Shown: positions 14,954 to 24,598 of the stretch, in pieces
Position numbering within the stretch: position 1 is the first letter of the stretch
Layout: every line of letters begins with the position of its first letter
Origin: Candidatus Latescibacterota bacterium
Lineage (GTDB): Bacteria > Krumholzibacteriota > Krumholzibacteriia > Krumholzibacteriales > Krumholzibacteriaceae
Assembly: GCA_019038625.1 (NCBI GenBank)
Contig: JAHOYU010000176.1
Coordinates: 1-39,933 of the forward strand
DNA: 39,933 nucleotides
Direction of reading: 5' to 3'
Translations under genes and position numbers: made by a program
The notes under the pieces: generated by a model
The model's database searches: none
What the model was told of the DNA's origin: nothing
The model's input: the letters and a program-made list of their open reading frames with translations, nothing else

Positions 14954-15355
14954 TTATTCCTTCAACCAGTTCTTTGCGGCACGACCGGTCTTAAACAACT
15001 CGATCTCTATCGTATGACCGGAGGTCGATTTGTAATGGTTGACCGTAATTATTCCTAACGCGCTTTCGGGTATCACAAAGGCTTCTTTTGTCAGCCCTGC
15101 CTTGGCGAATTGTGGAAGAATCTCGTCAATCACCCATTGTGTATCCGCCGGGTCGATAGCATCGATATGGCGAGCATCGACAAACCACTCCATCTTTGGA
15201 TATTTCTTTTTGTGTTCACGATAAAATTGCAGACTTTTTTCCTCAGACAGCCTGAATTCCGTCGAAGGGATGAACGCTTTCTTCCCTACCCATTCCAGAC
15301 ATGGAACACTCTCGTCAATCGCGATCTTCACATATTCATTCTCGAATAGTTCCAT
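14954..15355 (-). CDS. SpoIIAA/STAS-like small protein
   Basis: A 133-residue soluble protein. Its plan is a beta-rich N-terminus (MELFENEYVKIAIDES), a helix, then EWFVDARHIDAIDPADTQWVIDEI and a final AFVIPES...GIITV strand. This resembles the SpoIIAA-like/STAS-type proteins of Bacteroidetes-like bacteria, in which the middle D-R/A-x-x segment follows a beta strand. Such domains usually act in regulatory protein contacts; the partner is not evident here. I chose the ATG at 15355; a GTG at 15382 is an alternative. It is convergent with nrfA and stands alone. Confidence 0.55.
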   Translation of the reverse strand: MELFENEYVKIAIDESVPCLEWVGKKAFIPSTEFRLSEEKSLQFYREHKKKYPKMEWFVDARHIDAIDPADTQWVIDEILPQFAKAGLTKEAFVIPESALGIITVNHYKSTSGHTIEIELFKTGRAAKNWLKE

Positions 15356-15499
15356 TGTCGACTCTCTTTTCTTGTCCTCCACTTTAATCCATTCTCTCTG
15401 TGTCTTTGAAATACAGTCTATCCCCGCTGATTGGATTTGTCAAAAATATTCTCATTACATGGGTTGTAATACCCTTGATCTATAAACTGACTGAAATGG

Positions 15500-15540
15500 A
15501 CTGATAATAGAATAGTCTCATATCAGTTGATTATTCTATT
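15500..15540 (+). repeat. Overlapping inverted repeats upstream of the MFS gene
   Basis: Two perfect inverted repeats interlock. ACTGATA (15500-15506) pairs with TATCAGT (15521-15527), and AATAGAATA (15506-15514) pairs with TATTCTATT (15532-15540). The two pairings share bases and are mutually exclusive. This is compatible with an attenuator or with two overlapping operators for the transporter gene about 100 bases downstream. Confidence 0.4.
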
Positions 15541-15637
15541 GGGAGTTTGGATTTGGTAGTGTGAGCAATATTGTGTATTATTCTTAGCTGTCGAAAAAAC
15601 ATATATGAATATGACCGGGATCTTGCGGAAAAGGATC

Positions 15638-16819
15638 ATGAAAAATAGAACGGGAAACAGTCGGTCCAAAACAATAACGATCTCGCTTGCCCACCTTGTG
15701 CATGATGTGCCCGGCGCCTTTCTCGCGCCGATACTTCCCCTTCTGATCGAGAAATTCGGTCTTACAGTATTTCTGGCGGGCATGCTTGACACTTTCAGGC
15801 GAATTCCCGCGATCGCCAATCCTTTTCTCGGGCTTATGGCTGACAAAATCTGTATCAGATGGTTCATTATCCTGATGCCGGGAACGACTGCCATACTTAT
15901 GAGCCTGATGGGAGTCGCTCCTGGATATGCTTTTCTGTCTGTCCTTCTTCTCCTGTCTGGAATCAGTTCTGCTCTCTTCCATGTGACCGCGCCTGTGATG
16001 ATCAGGCATGTATCCAAAGACAGGATAGGCATGGGGATGAGCTTCTATATGCTTGGAGGAGAACTGGCCCGGACGCTCGGGCCGCTTATTATCCTGGGAG
16101 CTGTATCGTTGTGGGGGCTGGATGGCACTTACCGGCTCGTTCCTTTCGGGATAGTAGCCACGATCCTTCTGTACTTCATGCTGAAGGACGTTTCAATGGA
16201 GAGGGAAGCTCCAGCGAAAGAGGATGAAGGGGTAAGAAGGACATTTATCGGCCTCGTTCCTTTTTTCATCTGCGTCACAGGCATCTTTTTTTGCAGGGCA
16301 GCTATGAAGTCAGCTCTTACTCTTTATCTCCCGACTTATCTTACATCACAGGGAGCTTCACTCTGGATGGCGGGGATATCACTGGCGGTGCTTCAGTTCT
16401 CAGGCGCGGCAGGCACTTTTCTCGCTGGAATAATCTCGGACAGGATAGGGCGAAAGGCGACTCTGCTGATCATAACTGCCGTCAATCCTTTTCTCATGTG
16501 GCTTTTTATCTGGCTGGACGGCAGGTATTCTATTCCGATCCTCATTGTCACCGGTTTCTTTCTGTTCGCCAGTGGCCCCGTTCTTCTGGCGCTTGTCCAC
16601 GATATCAAGTCCAAACGCATGTCGTTTATTAACGGGATCTACATGACACTGAATTTCACTCTGAGCTCGATCATGGTCCTACTGGTCGGCTTCTCGGCCG
16701 ATAAGATCGGGCTGGATCTTACTTTCAGGATATCAGCTTTTCTGGCTGCGGGATCCGTGCCTTTCGTCTTTTTTCTTAAGACTCCAGGCAGCGGCTCAAA
16801 GACTGATTCAAGAGATTGA
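15638..16819 (+). CDS. MFS exporter, Fsr-like
   Basis: A 393-residue major facilitator superfamily transporter with about 12 membrane helices in two halves. It begins SLAHLVHDVPGAFLAPILPLL, the H-x-x-x-D-x-x-x-x-x-L-x-P-x-L-P-x-L pattern of fosmidomycin-resistance (Fsr)-like exporters. GxLxDRxGRK-type loops are seen as GLMADKICIRW and GIISDRIGRKA. The substrate is unknown. The ATG at 15638 follows AAAAGGATC; another ATG at 15605 would add 11 basic residues. The interlocked inverted repeats upstream suggest regulated expression. It is convergent with the ABC operon, 25 bases apart. Confidence 0.8.
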   Translation: MKNRTGNSRSKTITISLAHLVHDVPGAFLAPILPLLIEKFGLTVFLAGMLDTFRRIPAIANPFLGLMADKICIRWFIILMPGTTAILMSLMGVAPGYAFLSVLLLLSGISSALFHVTAPVMIRHVSKDRIGMGMSFYMLGGELARTLGPLIILGAVSLWGLDGTYRLVPFGIVATILLYFMLKDVSMEREAPAKEDEGVRRTFIGLVPFFICVTGIFFCRAAMKSALTLYLPTYLTSQGASLWMAGISLAVLQFSGAAGTFLAGIISDRIGRKATLLIITAVNPFLMWLFIWLDGRYSIPILIVTGFFLFASGPVLLALVHDIKSKRMSFINGIYMTLNFTLSSIMVLLVGFSADKIGLDLTFRISAFLAAGSVPFVFFLKTPGSGSKTDSRD

Positions 16820-16844
16820 CGACCAGTTGACCTCTGGCAGCATT

Positions 16845-18494
16845 TTATCCACGACGCATCTGTTTCATCCTGCCTGGTACTGCCAGAACGAAAAGAATTC
16901 CCGCAAGTACCAGAAAAAACAGAGGTGTGCCAGAAGCGACCGCCTCCGGATTGACTCCCTTGAAATCGAACAAGGTGATTCTGCCGGACAATCCCAGGTA
17001 GCAGAGTACCGGATATAGAATTTGGAACGCGCGGCTTCCGTTTGTCCAGATCCCGAGCGAGAGTGCCATCGCTGAGACGAACATACCACCCGTGACAAGG
17101 GCCCATACCTGAGGGATATTACCACTGATAATGAGTCTGAGACCAAATCCCGAACTGATGATCATGGCGACCAGCATGCCGGCGATCCAGATCGCGGGCA
17201 GGTGTGTGCTTATCGATCCGGTGGAAGGGAAGACAAGTGATTCTGTGCCGTAGTGTCGTTCGCGACATCCCATATTCGACCACACAATAGTCGGCCACGC
17301 CCAGGCTATGGCCAGAAGGAGTATCCTCACTGGTTCCTTCGGTACGACTCCTGAAGATATGATCAGGCCGAGAGCTCCCAGGTACCACCACCAGCTTTTG
17401 CCTCTCAACATGAGGCGCAATTCGAGAAGCGACAGGGTGAATAATTTTCTGCTGCCACGCTGCTGGTCGATGTGGGGGAGATCGTGGTAAGTGATCGAAG
17501 AGTTCAACACAGGCTGCTCAACGATTCCGGTCTCCTGAATACGGTTCTGGGCATTGGCCTGTTTGCCCCGCTTTTTCTTCTTTCGTCTGCCAGGCCTGAT
17601 CCGGCGCCTGGCGGGGTCGAATCTGTCAAATGGAATGGCTGTGACCATAACGAGCAATAGTGATCCAGCCAGCCAGAGAAACCTTTCGCCGATTCGGGCA
17701 AGATTCCAGCTTATGCCGGGCCACTTGAAACGTTCTTTCGTGTGTCCTCCGGTCGGTTGGTAGATGTCGGTGTCCCCCGAACTAATATCCAGTCCCTGTT
17801 CGGTCATGCTATCAACCATTCCTGAAATACTGGCCGAGGCTCCCATAAAGTCGTTTGATGGTACGACATCGATGGGAGAGTCGAATAGCGGGCCGACCGT
17901 GGCTGCCATCAACAGGAATCCCCAGAGCGCGATGTAAGCGATGTATCCAAGTGTTCCCCGTAGCAGCGGTACGGTCTCGAATGTCACGGCGATGGCAGAT
18001 ACCCAGGACATGACTGGCAGGCTCATCAGCCATATCGGTGCTGAGATCTGCCAGATGTTCAGTGAAGAGGTCTCCCCACGTACGAGATTCATGATTATGG
18101 CGATAAGATTGAGGACAAGTACGATAGAGGAGAGTACGGCCAGATTGCTCAGCCATTTTCCTGTCATGTATTCGACTTTCGATACTGGCGTCGCGGCAAT
18201 GATCTGTCCGACCCGGGTTTCGTAGTCTCTGCTGACAGAATCCTTAACGAGGTAAAAGCCCAGCAGGGAGAGCATCGAGGTTATGCTCATCCCTATTATT
18301 GTCCCGATCCAGGCCGAGTTGTAGGCAGCCCTGTATCCGTAGATCACGAATCCGTTATATGAAGCGCTTGCGGCAGGGACGAGAGTATATCCGGCGACTA
18401 TAGTCACACCCAGCACAACCAGGAAACTGAACCGTCGGATCCTCTCAAGGAAGTCGGCGAGTGCGAGGTTGTAGATCCCGTTGAATCCAGTCAT
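16845..18494 (-). CDS. ABC-2 type transporter permease, double-length
   Basis: A 549-residue integral membrane protein with about ten to twelve helices in two sets, joined by a long hydrophilic linker. The linker holds a strongly basic run, RRRIRPGRRKKKKRGK, near residues 317-332. The first part (GIYNLALADFLERIRRFSFLVV) and the loop SRDYETRVGQIIAATPVSK are typical of large ABC-2 permeases that accompany a single ATPase. It begins immediately after the ATPase stop (TAG then ATG), with GAGGTG inside that gene as ribosome-binding site, so the two are translationally coupled. The cargo is unknown. Confidence 0.75.
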   Translation of the reverse strand: MTGFNGIYNLALADFLERIRRFSFLVVLGVTIVAGYTLVPAASASYNGFVIYGYRAAYNSAWIGTIIGMSITSMLSLLGFYLVKDSVSRDYETRVGQIIAATPVSKVEYMTGKWLSNLAVLSSIVLVLNLIAIIMNLVRGETSSLNIWQISAPIWLMSLPVMSWVSAIAVTFETVPLLRGTLGYIAYIALWGFLLMAATVGPLFDSPIDVVPSNDFMGASASISGMVDSMTEQGLDISSGDTDIYQPTGGHTKERFKWPGISWNLARIGERFLWLAGSLLLVMVTAIPFDRFDPARRRIRPGRRKKKKRGKQANAQNRIQETGIVEQPVLNSSITYHDLPHIDQQRGSRKLFTLSLLELRLMLRGKSWWWYLGALGLIISSGVVPKEPVRILLLAIAWAWPTIVWSNMGCRERHYGTESLVFPSTGSISTHLPAIWIAGMLVAMIISSGFGLRLIISGNIPQVWALVTGGMFVSAMALSLGIWTNGSRAFQILYPVLCYLGLSGRITLFDFKGVNPEAVASGTPLFFLVLAGILFVLAVPGRMKQMRRG

Positions 18495-19391
18495 CTATCG
18501 CACCTCTACGGCGGACACGCACTTCTCAGCCGATGAGATACAGTATAGATACGCGTCTTCCATCGTCGGGGGGACAGATACGGCTTCCTGCGTGGGGGGC
18601 TCATCCGCGACTACCCTGATATGGATTCCATCGCTTCGCCTCAGTGTGCCGCTGACAATATATTGTCTGCGGGTGTTTTCAAGCTCGTCGCTGGATATTG
18701 TACACGACCAGACCTTCCCGTCAACCGCCGCAAGAATCTCCTCCGGTGGCCCGTAATGAAGGAGGCTTCCACCATGCATGAGTGCAATGCTTGTAGCCGC
18801 CGCTTCCACATCCGAGACGATATGAGTGGAGAGGATGACGATCCGGTCGCCTGCAAGATCGGACAGAAGGTGTCGAAATCGGACCCGTTCCTCAGGGTCG
18901 AGGCCCACAGTTGGTTCGTCCACAATAAGGAGCTTTGGATCGTTCAGGAGTGCCTGCGCTATGCCGACTCTTTGCCTCATGCCACCCGACAGTCCTGCCA
19001 GTGGTCGGTCGGCCACATCGGTGATATTGACCAGCCGGAGAAGGTCATCGATCCGGCGTTTGGATGATTTGCCGGGGACTCCCTTTATTGCAGCGATGTA
19101 GCGGAGGAATTCCCTGGCGGAAAGATTCGGGTAGATGCCGAAATATTGTGGAAGATATCCGAGTATCCCCCGTATGGTTCCGGGAGATCCTGCGATATCA
19201 GTTCCGTCCCACTTCACCGTGCCGCTTGTTGGCCTTGTCACAGTGGCCAGGATGTTCATCAATGTAGTTTTTCCCGCGCCATTGGGTCCGAGCAGGCCTG
19301 TCACTCCGGGGCCTATTTCCAGGCTGAAATCTTTCAGCCCCCAATTGCCCCCTTTATATTTTTTGCTGATATTTTCTATGCAGATATTCAT
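18495..19391 (-). CDS. ABC transporter ATP-binding protein
   Basis: A 298-residue nucleotide-binding subunit. Walker A is GPNGAGKT (35-42), the signature is LSGGMRQRVGIAQAL, Walker B is LLIVDEPTVGLDP, and the switch histidine is in LSTH. The Q-loop is at YLPQ. The extended C-terminal domain (about 220-298) ends in a short strand pair, as in multidrug/lantibiotic export ATPases. AGGAGAATCACTG precedes the ATG. It pairs with the permease directly downstream to form an ABC-2 exporter. Confidence 0.9.
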   Translation of the reverse strand: MNICIENISKKYKGGNWGLKDFSLEIGPGVTGLLGPNGAGKTTLMNILATVTRPTSGTVKWDGTDIAGSPGTIRGILGYLPQYFGIYPNLSAREFLRYIAAIKGVPGKSSKRRIDDLLRLVNITDVADRPLAGLSGGMRQRVGIAQALLNDPKLLIVDEPTVGLDPEERVRFRHLLSDLAGDRIVILSTHIVSDVEAAATSIALMHGGSLLHYGPPEEILAAVDGKVWSCTISSDELENTRRQYIVSGTLRRSDGIHIRVVADEPPTQEAVSVPPTMEDAYLYCISSAEKCVSAVEVR

Positions 19392-19418
19392 CAGTGATTC
19401 TCCTGTTGCTTTGTCCGA

Positions 19419-19439
19419 CCGGATGCCGGAATCATCCGG
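19419..19439 (-). repeat. Inverted repeat upstream of the ABC operon
   Basis: CCGGATG (19419-19425) and CATCCGG (19433-19439) are perfect arms with a seven-base loop, 28 bases upstream of the ATPase start. A leader hairpin or operator is possible. Confidence 0.4.
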
Positions 19440-20223
19440 CTATTGATTCTGTTGTATAGTAAGACGCCAGAAGAAGGGAATTGTTTCAGAAGTCTATGAA
19501 TTGAAGATAAAAAATGCCGGAGTCGTTGGTGGTCCGGCCAGCCAGACAAGACACACTTTCAGCATGTCCAGCACAGTTCCGAGATCCGATCACCACAGGG
19601 GAAACCATTTTCATGAAATCCGTCCGCGCCGGTCCAGGGCCTTCCCGTATGAGGTTGCCCACACACCCGGGACCTTTTGGTGATCTCTGCTCAGGGAACT
19701 GTCGTTTGACAATGTCCGGGACTCACCAACAATTTTCTCCGACAAATATTGATCAATCAATTTCCAAACAGCCCGAGAAGTTCTTCGAAGCTGCTACTGT
19801 CATACATTACAAGAATGAATCCAATTTGCAGGCGGTCCTGAATAATTGCTGATATTAATCTGCTGGGGTGGGCATGATGGTATAATCGCATTATATATCA
19901 ACGAGTTATGTTTCGTTGGAGGCGTGCTCGCACCGCCGTTATCAGGCTCTCACAACGCTAATATGTCCTGATTTCGGCCTATCAGATGGTCGACACTACA
20001 CAGTATCGAGGTGGATAAGCACGTATGTTGTTGTCATTATATGAAATGCAGGAAAAAGACATGATGACACACATTGATACATGTGGGGGCATTGGATTTT
20101 CGAACAGGTGGTCGATCAGGTTTGCCGAACTGACTCCATTGAATTGCCTGACTGGTCGAAATGTGGAAAATATGTCAATTCCTGTTTACAAAAATAAATT
20201 GTAACATATTGCAATAAATTGTC
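19440..20223. other. Gene-poor intergenic region
   Basis: About 780 bases without a supportable gene. The only longer frame, 19514-19852 plus strand, lacks a ribosome-binding site, domain signature and plausible composition. The last 80 bases are AT-rich (AATAAATTGTAACATATTGC) and lead into the strong promoter at 20224. I see no repeat family or RNA motif here. Confidence 0.5.
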
Positions 20224-20252
20224 TTGACAGCATGATTGGCATCTTATACAAT
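20224..20252 (+). promoter_or_regulatory. Strong sigma-70-type promoter
   Basis: A consensus TTGACA (20224-20229), a 17-base spacer and TACAAT (20247-20252) form one of the best promoters in the window. It gives a leader of about 53 bases for the serine-protease-like lipoprotein at 20312. Confidence 0.75.
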
Positions 20253-20311
20253 CGGCGCACTTCCCGATTGTAAATCATTTCCATTCCCCACCATTGACCC
20301 AGGAGGGCTTG

Positions 20312-21424
20312 ATGAAGCTTCTCTCACGGACTCGTTTCAGTTGGGTTTCAGGGATTGCTCTGCTCGTAGCATTCGGTATGCTTGCCGGATGTTCAGGAGT
20401 GAGCGACAATCTAAATGCTCCCGATACCGAGGGCCTTGGATTGGTTCAGCTAAGCAAGGCTGATCCCCGCATTCAGAGTGTAATGGCGGTACAGGACCGT
20501 CATACCGGCAATCTTATGAGCGATCCGGAAGTAGTCGGAACGGCCACTGGCCTTGACGACAAAGGTACCCCCGCGATTTTTGTTTATCTGGAAACTTCAA
20601 AAGGCGGCAAGAATGTTCCAGCCGAGATCGAAGGAATTCCTGTAATGAAGATCGTATCAGGAAAGATGATGATGTTGAGAGGTGGCGGTACTTCCACAAC
20701 CGGTCACACTGCCCGTTATCCGAGACCGATATCTCTCGGTGTCTCCGGTGGTAACAGCAAGGATTTTGCGTATCCTTACTGCTGCAGCGGAACTCTCGGA
20801 GCTCTCCTTCAGGATGGCTCAGGCACACAGTTCATCCTGAGTAACAAGCATGTATTCGCCGGTGATCAGGCCGCAAGCGCCAACGATCCCGATGTAGCCG
20901 AGGTCGGCAACGAGATCAACCAGCCTGGCCTGATCGAAGTAGGCTGCCAGGATCTTTCTGCTGACTATGTAGCGAATCTTTCGGCATGGTGTGTAGACGG
21001 TAATGATATCGATGCGGCTCTGGCAGAGGTCATGCCAGGCATGGTCGATCCGGGAGGATCGATCCTCGAGATCGGCGAACTGTCAGCGACCACGATGGAC
21101 GCCTATGTAGGGCTCAATGTTAAAAAGAGCGGTCGTACTTCGGGCCTGACCAGGGCCTATGTAAGCGCACTCAACGCCACTTTCACGGTTGGCGGATCTG
21201 ATGAGTGTGGCGGCGAAGCGACTACAGAATTGTTTACCGGTCAGATCGTCGTTACAGGGAACAAGTTCCTGCAGAGCGGCGACTCCGGTTCTCTGCTCGT
21301 CGAAGATGTTGCGGTCAATCCCCGCGCGGTCGGCCTGCTTTTCGCCGGCAGCACACGGACTGCGATTGCCAATCCGATCGATAACGTACTGAATTATTTC
21401 GGTATGTATATGGTCGGTAACTAG
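20312..21424 (+). CDS. Trypsin-fold serine protease-like lipoprotein
   Basis: A 370-residue lipoprotein with LAGC, lipidated at Cys27. Residues 155-365 look like a chymotrypsin-fold domain. The likely catalytic triad is His180 (SNKHVFA), Asp232 or Asp234 (NDIDAALAEV) and Ser325 (SGDSGSLLV). The final VGLLFAG strand follows the serine in the usual position. I read it as a surface or periplasmic peptidase. The N-terminal 30-150 region has no recognised fold and could be a prodomain. The ATG at 20312 follows AGGAGG; a TTG at 20294 is less likely. It stands alone, between a strong promoter and a strong terminator, so it is probably well expressed. Confidence 0.8.
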   Translation: MKLLSRTRFSWVSGIALLVAFGMLAGCSGVSDNLNAPDTEGLGLVQLSKADPRIQSVMAVQDRHTGNLMSDPEVVGTATGLDDKGTPAIFVYLETSKGGKNVPAEIEGIPVMKIVSGKMMMLRGGGTSTTGHTARYPRPISLGVSGGNSKDFAYPYCCSGTLGALLQDGSGTQFILSNKHVFAGDQAASANDPDVAEVGNEINQPGLIEVGCQDLSADYVANLSAWCVDGNDIDAALAEVMPGMVDPGGSILEIGELSATTMDAYVGLNVKKSGRTSGLTRAYVSALNATFTVGGSDECGGEATTELFTGQIVVTGNKFLQSGDSGSLLVEDVAVNPRAVGLLFAGSTRTAIANPIDNVLNYFGMYMVGN

Positions 21425-21461
21425 GAAAACTGTGGCCTGAAAGGTCAACAGGATCCTTGAA

Positions 21462-21500
21462 AAAACGTCCGTCCCTGTATCGACCAGGGGCGGACGTTTT
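21462..21500 (+). terminator. Strong terminator after protease-like lipoprotein
   Basis: A 16-bp stem (AAAACGTCCGTCCCTG with its complement, one wobble pair) and a seven-base loop end in TTTTC. The A-run on the left arm makes it usable from both strands. Confidence 0.85.
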
Positions 21501-21551
21501 CATGTAATCATGAAATATCGAATGGTCCTGGGTTCGGGACCTGGTGGCCGA

Positions 21552-23108
21552 TTACCAGAGCAACCCGAGATCCTTGAAATACACATTCAGTTCCCTGCGC
21601 TCCGCAAGGTTGATCTCTTCGCTCCACAGTTCTACCGGGTTCAGTTCATCTGTCAGCACCGGCACATCGCTGATGTCAGGGGTGAATCTGTTATTCCAGG
21701 CGTGAATTCGATCGTAATCGGCACTGAATCTGGAATCGGGATCCGGCAGTTCGGAAACGGTTTCCAGTGGCCGGTTAGATGCCAGGATGATTATGTTGCC
21801 GAGTTTGTTCGGAGGCTCGGCTATCGGCAGGGCGAGGACTTCTGTGAAATGGCTTCTCAGGGTCGCTGTCACCGATCTGACTATCGTACTTTTCCATCCG
21901 ATCGACTGGAGGTTGATCGCCAGGACGCCATTCTCGTCGAGTCGTGACTTTACAAGTCCGAAGGCTTCTCTTGTAATCAGGTGAAAGGGGACAGACCCGC
22001 TGCCGAAGGCGTCCATCACTACTACGTCGTATATTTTGTCGGTACCATTCAGGAATTGTCTGCCGTCCATTGTGTGGATATTGGCCTCTTCTTTTTCGAG
22101 ATCGAAATGCTCTCTCGCCATTTTGACTACGACCGGGTCGATCTCTACTCCGTCTACACTCCAGCCTCCCCGGGAAAAATGTTTTGCGACTGAGCCTCCT
22201 CCGAGACCGATCAGCAGCGCGTCACCGGGGGTGGAAAACATATATCGGGAAATGTCCACCACATTGACGTATGAAAATAGTGTCTCGTTTGATTCAATAT
22301 CTGTAAATGTATGGATTGCTCCGTCTATAAGAAGAAAACGAGCGTTACTGTATTCGACGACCATGATCTGTGCGTATGGGCTCTGCTCGAATGCTCTGAT
22401 GGAGCCTTCACCGCTCGTCCTCGCTGGTGCAGTGTTCATAAATAGCGCTGCCGCGGCACATAGAATAAACAACAATGCCAGCCCGGACCTCTTCGCGAAG
22501 GATCTTCTGTCGAGCATGGCAGCGAAGGCCGCGGTGAGTAGAAGCATTATTCCGATCGAAATAGTTAGAATTGAGACTCCTACTTTGGGTATGAGGATAA
22601 ATCCTGTGAGAAGAGCCGCGACTACGCTTGCTGCAGTGGAGACCGAATAGAGGTTTCCTGCGGAGCGGCCGACTTCTCCAAGGCTGACAGTTCTCAATTT
22701 AATCGCGTATGGGCTGATCATTCCCAGCGCAAAAAGAGGAGGGAAGAACAGGATGAAGCCAGCGACAATTACTGCCATCCGTAATCCGAGAGATCCAGAT
22801 ATCCAGAGGACCGGCCTCTTGAGAAGGGGGACCATGATGAGCCAGATTCCCGCCATTGCCAGGATAACAGCGATCCTCGTCAGCGAAGCTTTCCTGTCAG
22901 CCATCCTTCCTCCGACAGCGTAGCCCACGCTGAGAGCTGAGAGAGCGACAGTGATGAGAGCCGACCAGAGGAACAGGCTTACTCCGTAATGCGGGCCAAG
23001 GATCCTGGTGCCGAGGATCTCGACCGCCAGTACCGCCGCGCCGCTTATCGCTACTATGACATAGAGGATCCAGGGATTGATCTTTCTGGCTGGAGTCTCT
23101 TTTTCCAT
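21552..23108 (-). CDS. Membrane-fused spermidine-synthase-like protein
   Basis: A 518-residue fusion. Residues 1-230 contain about seven membrane helices (GAAVLAVEILGTRILGPHYG is typical of this family). Residues 240-518 are a spermidine/spermine synthase-type Rossmann domain with LLIGLGGGSVAKHF (glycine-rich loop), DGVEIDPVVV and DVVVMDAFGSG. The domain uses aminopropyl or related transfer chemistry in the speE family. Membrane-fused versions are common in diverse bacteria, but their substrate is usually unproven, so polyamine synthesis is only one possibility. AGGAAA precedes the ATG. The neighbouring glycosyltransferase gene lies 211 bases upstream on the same strand. Confidence 0.75.
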   Translation of the reverse strand: MEKETPARKINPWILYVIVAISGAAVLAVEILGTRILGPHYGVSLFLWSALITVALSALSVGYAVGGRMADRKASLTRIAVILAMAGIWLIMVPLLKRPVLWISGSLGLRMAVIVAGFILFFPPLFALGMISPYAIKLRTVSLGEVGRSAGNLYSVSTAASVVAALLTGFILIPKVGVSILTISIGIMLLLTAAFAAMLDRRSFAKRSGLALLFILCAAAALFMNTAPARTSGEGSIRAFEQSPYAQIMVVEYSNARFLLIDGAIHTFTDIESNETLFSYVNVVDISRYMFSTPGDALLIGLGGGSVAKHFSRGGWSVDGVEIDPVVVKMAREHFDLEKEEANIHTMDGRQFLNGTDKIYDVVVMDAFGSGSVPFHLITREAFGLVKSRLDENGVLAINLQSIGWKSTIVRSVTATLRSHFTEVLALPIAEPPNKLGNIIILASNRPLETVSELPDPDSRFSADYDRIHAWNNRFTPDISDVPVLTDELNPVELWSEEINLAERRELNVYFKDLGLLW

Positions 23109-23319
23109 GGTTTTCCTTTCTTTCAGCGGGAAGGCTTGCCGAAGGGGGGGGGACCGGAAAATAGATTGTATGAATGGCGACAGATGTCAGTATACCTTTA
23201 GTCCAGTACCCGTGTCAAGTCAGGCTGGTTTCCCCTGTGGTTCGCCTGTTTTTTTCCATATCTGTTCATCGATCAGTTTCTTTATTGTGCCTGTCCGTTG
23301 CCTGGGGAAGAGGATATGT

Positions 23320-24414
23320 TTATTTCTCAAGGAGGGATGAGTAGATCTTTTCGGTCTCAGCGACCATCCTGGATGCCGAGAATCTTTCCAGCACTCTCTC
23401 TCTGCCGGCCTTTCCCATCAGTGCCCGTTGTTCTTTGTCACTCCAGAGATCCTCAATCGCATCGGCAAGGGCTTTCGGATCTCCGGCCTCGACCAGCAGG
23501 CCGGTAATACCATTTTCCACTGCTTCCCTGTTTCCCCCCACATCTGTGGTGACAATGGGTCTGCCGGCGGCCATGGCCTCGAGGATCGCAAGGGGAAGTC
23601 CCTCTCGAAGCGAGGATCCAGCTACTACGTGGAACCCTGACAGTAGAGGACCAATGTCCGTGACTATTCCGGGGAAATGGACCGCTGTTCCGATGCCTGC
23701 TTCCAGCGCCTGTCTTTCCAGCGATGGTCTTAACGGGCCGTCTCCAACGAGTGTGAGGTGGACAGGAATATCCCGGGCAGACAGTATCCTGACAGCTTCG
23801 ATCAGGTGCTTGAATCCCTTCGGGGCTGACAGAGTCCCGATGCTGCCGATCCTGAGTTTCCCGCCTTCCGGTCCCGGGCCCGTCGCTGTATGGGAGCCAG
23901 TATCGATTCCATTGAGTATGGTGACTGTCTTATCCGGGTTGAGGAGAGGGATGTGCGATTTTCTGACCTCTTCAGAACAGGCGATTACCATATCAAGAAG
24001 GCGGCGCATGGATGGATAGAATATTCTGCCCATTTTGCCTCCCGCCCGCTGCGGATAATCGATGCTGTGTTCAGTCATCAATCTGACCGGGACACCGGCG
24101 AAGATCGCGGCGGGAAGCCCGAGAAAGAGAGGAAGAGGGTTGTGGAAATGTACTATCTTTGCCCTGTTCTGTTTGAAAATACGGGTCATACGTGTCAGGC
24201 TTCGGATGTCAGAAGACCGGGTGTTCAGTATATGGACCTTTACACCAAGTGATTCGACCTCCTCTATCAGGGGGCCTCCGGGCATGAACGAGATCGCTTC
24301 CATCCTGTATCGGTTTCTGTCGTGAAACTTTGCGTAGTGGTATAGGATCTTCTGAGCTCCACCAATATCCAGGGAGTGGATGAGATGAACGCAGAGTACT
24401 TTTTCTCCGGACAT
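23320..24414 (-). CDS. Glycosyltransferase family 4
   Basis: A 364-residue GT-B glycosyltransferase. The N-terminal half starts VLCVHLIHSLDIGGAQK, the classic GGAQ acceptor loop. The C-terminal half holds GSIGTLSAPKGFKHLIEA, VGDGPLRPSLE and SSLREGLPLAILEAMAAG, with the E-x7-E pair that binds the nucleotide sugar. It should add a sugar to a lipid- or surface-linked acceptor in the cytoplasm; donor and acceptor are unknown. A longer in-frame GTG start at 24468 adds 18 residues of unclear value; the ATG at 24414 fits the usual family N-terminus. No other glycan genes are nearby. Confidence 0.85.
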   Translation of the reverse strand: MSGEKVLCVHLIHSLDIGGAQKILYHYAKFHDRNRYRMEAISFMPGGPLIEEVESLGVKVHILNTRSSDIRSLTRMTRIFKQNRAKIVHFHNPLPLFLGLPAAIFAGVPVRLMTEHSIDYPQRAGGKMGRIFYPSMRRLLDMVIACSEEVRKSHIPLLNPDKTVTILNGIDTGSHTATGPGPEGGKLRIGSIGTLSAPKGFKHLIEAVRILSARDIPVHLTLVGDGPLRPSLERQALEAGIGTAVHFPGIVTDIGPLLSGFHVVAGSSLREGLPLAILEAMAAGRPIVTTDVGGNREAVENGITGLLVEAGDPKALADAIEDLWSDKEQRALMGKAGRERVLERFSASRMVAETEKIYSSLLEK

Positions 24415-24598
24415 TATACTGCTTTCGATGTCAGCATCTGCCGATAACGGATAACCGATTTTCAACACCGGATATTAAATGAAGATAGGGACATTCACAA
24501 TGGAAAACGGGGCCACAGGGAAATCAGTCGTGGATGTGGGAACTTGTCGATGTCCTTAATGTATGCTATTCTGTGATCTCTTGAAGGAGGAAGCCCGG

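Noticed and set aside
19514-19852. 112-residue plus-strand reading frame in the 0.9 kb gap
   Set aside because: It has no ribosome-binding site and an odd Pro/Arg/Ser-rich composition without domain pattern, and it overlaps another open frame. Probably chance.
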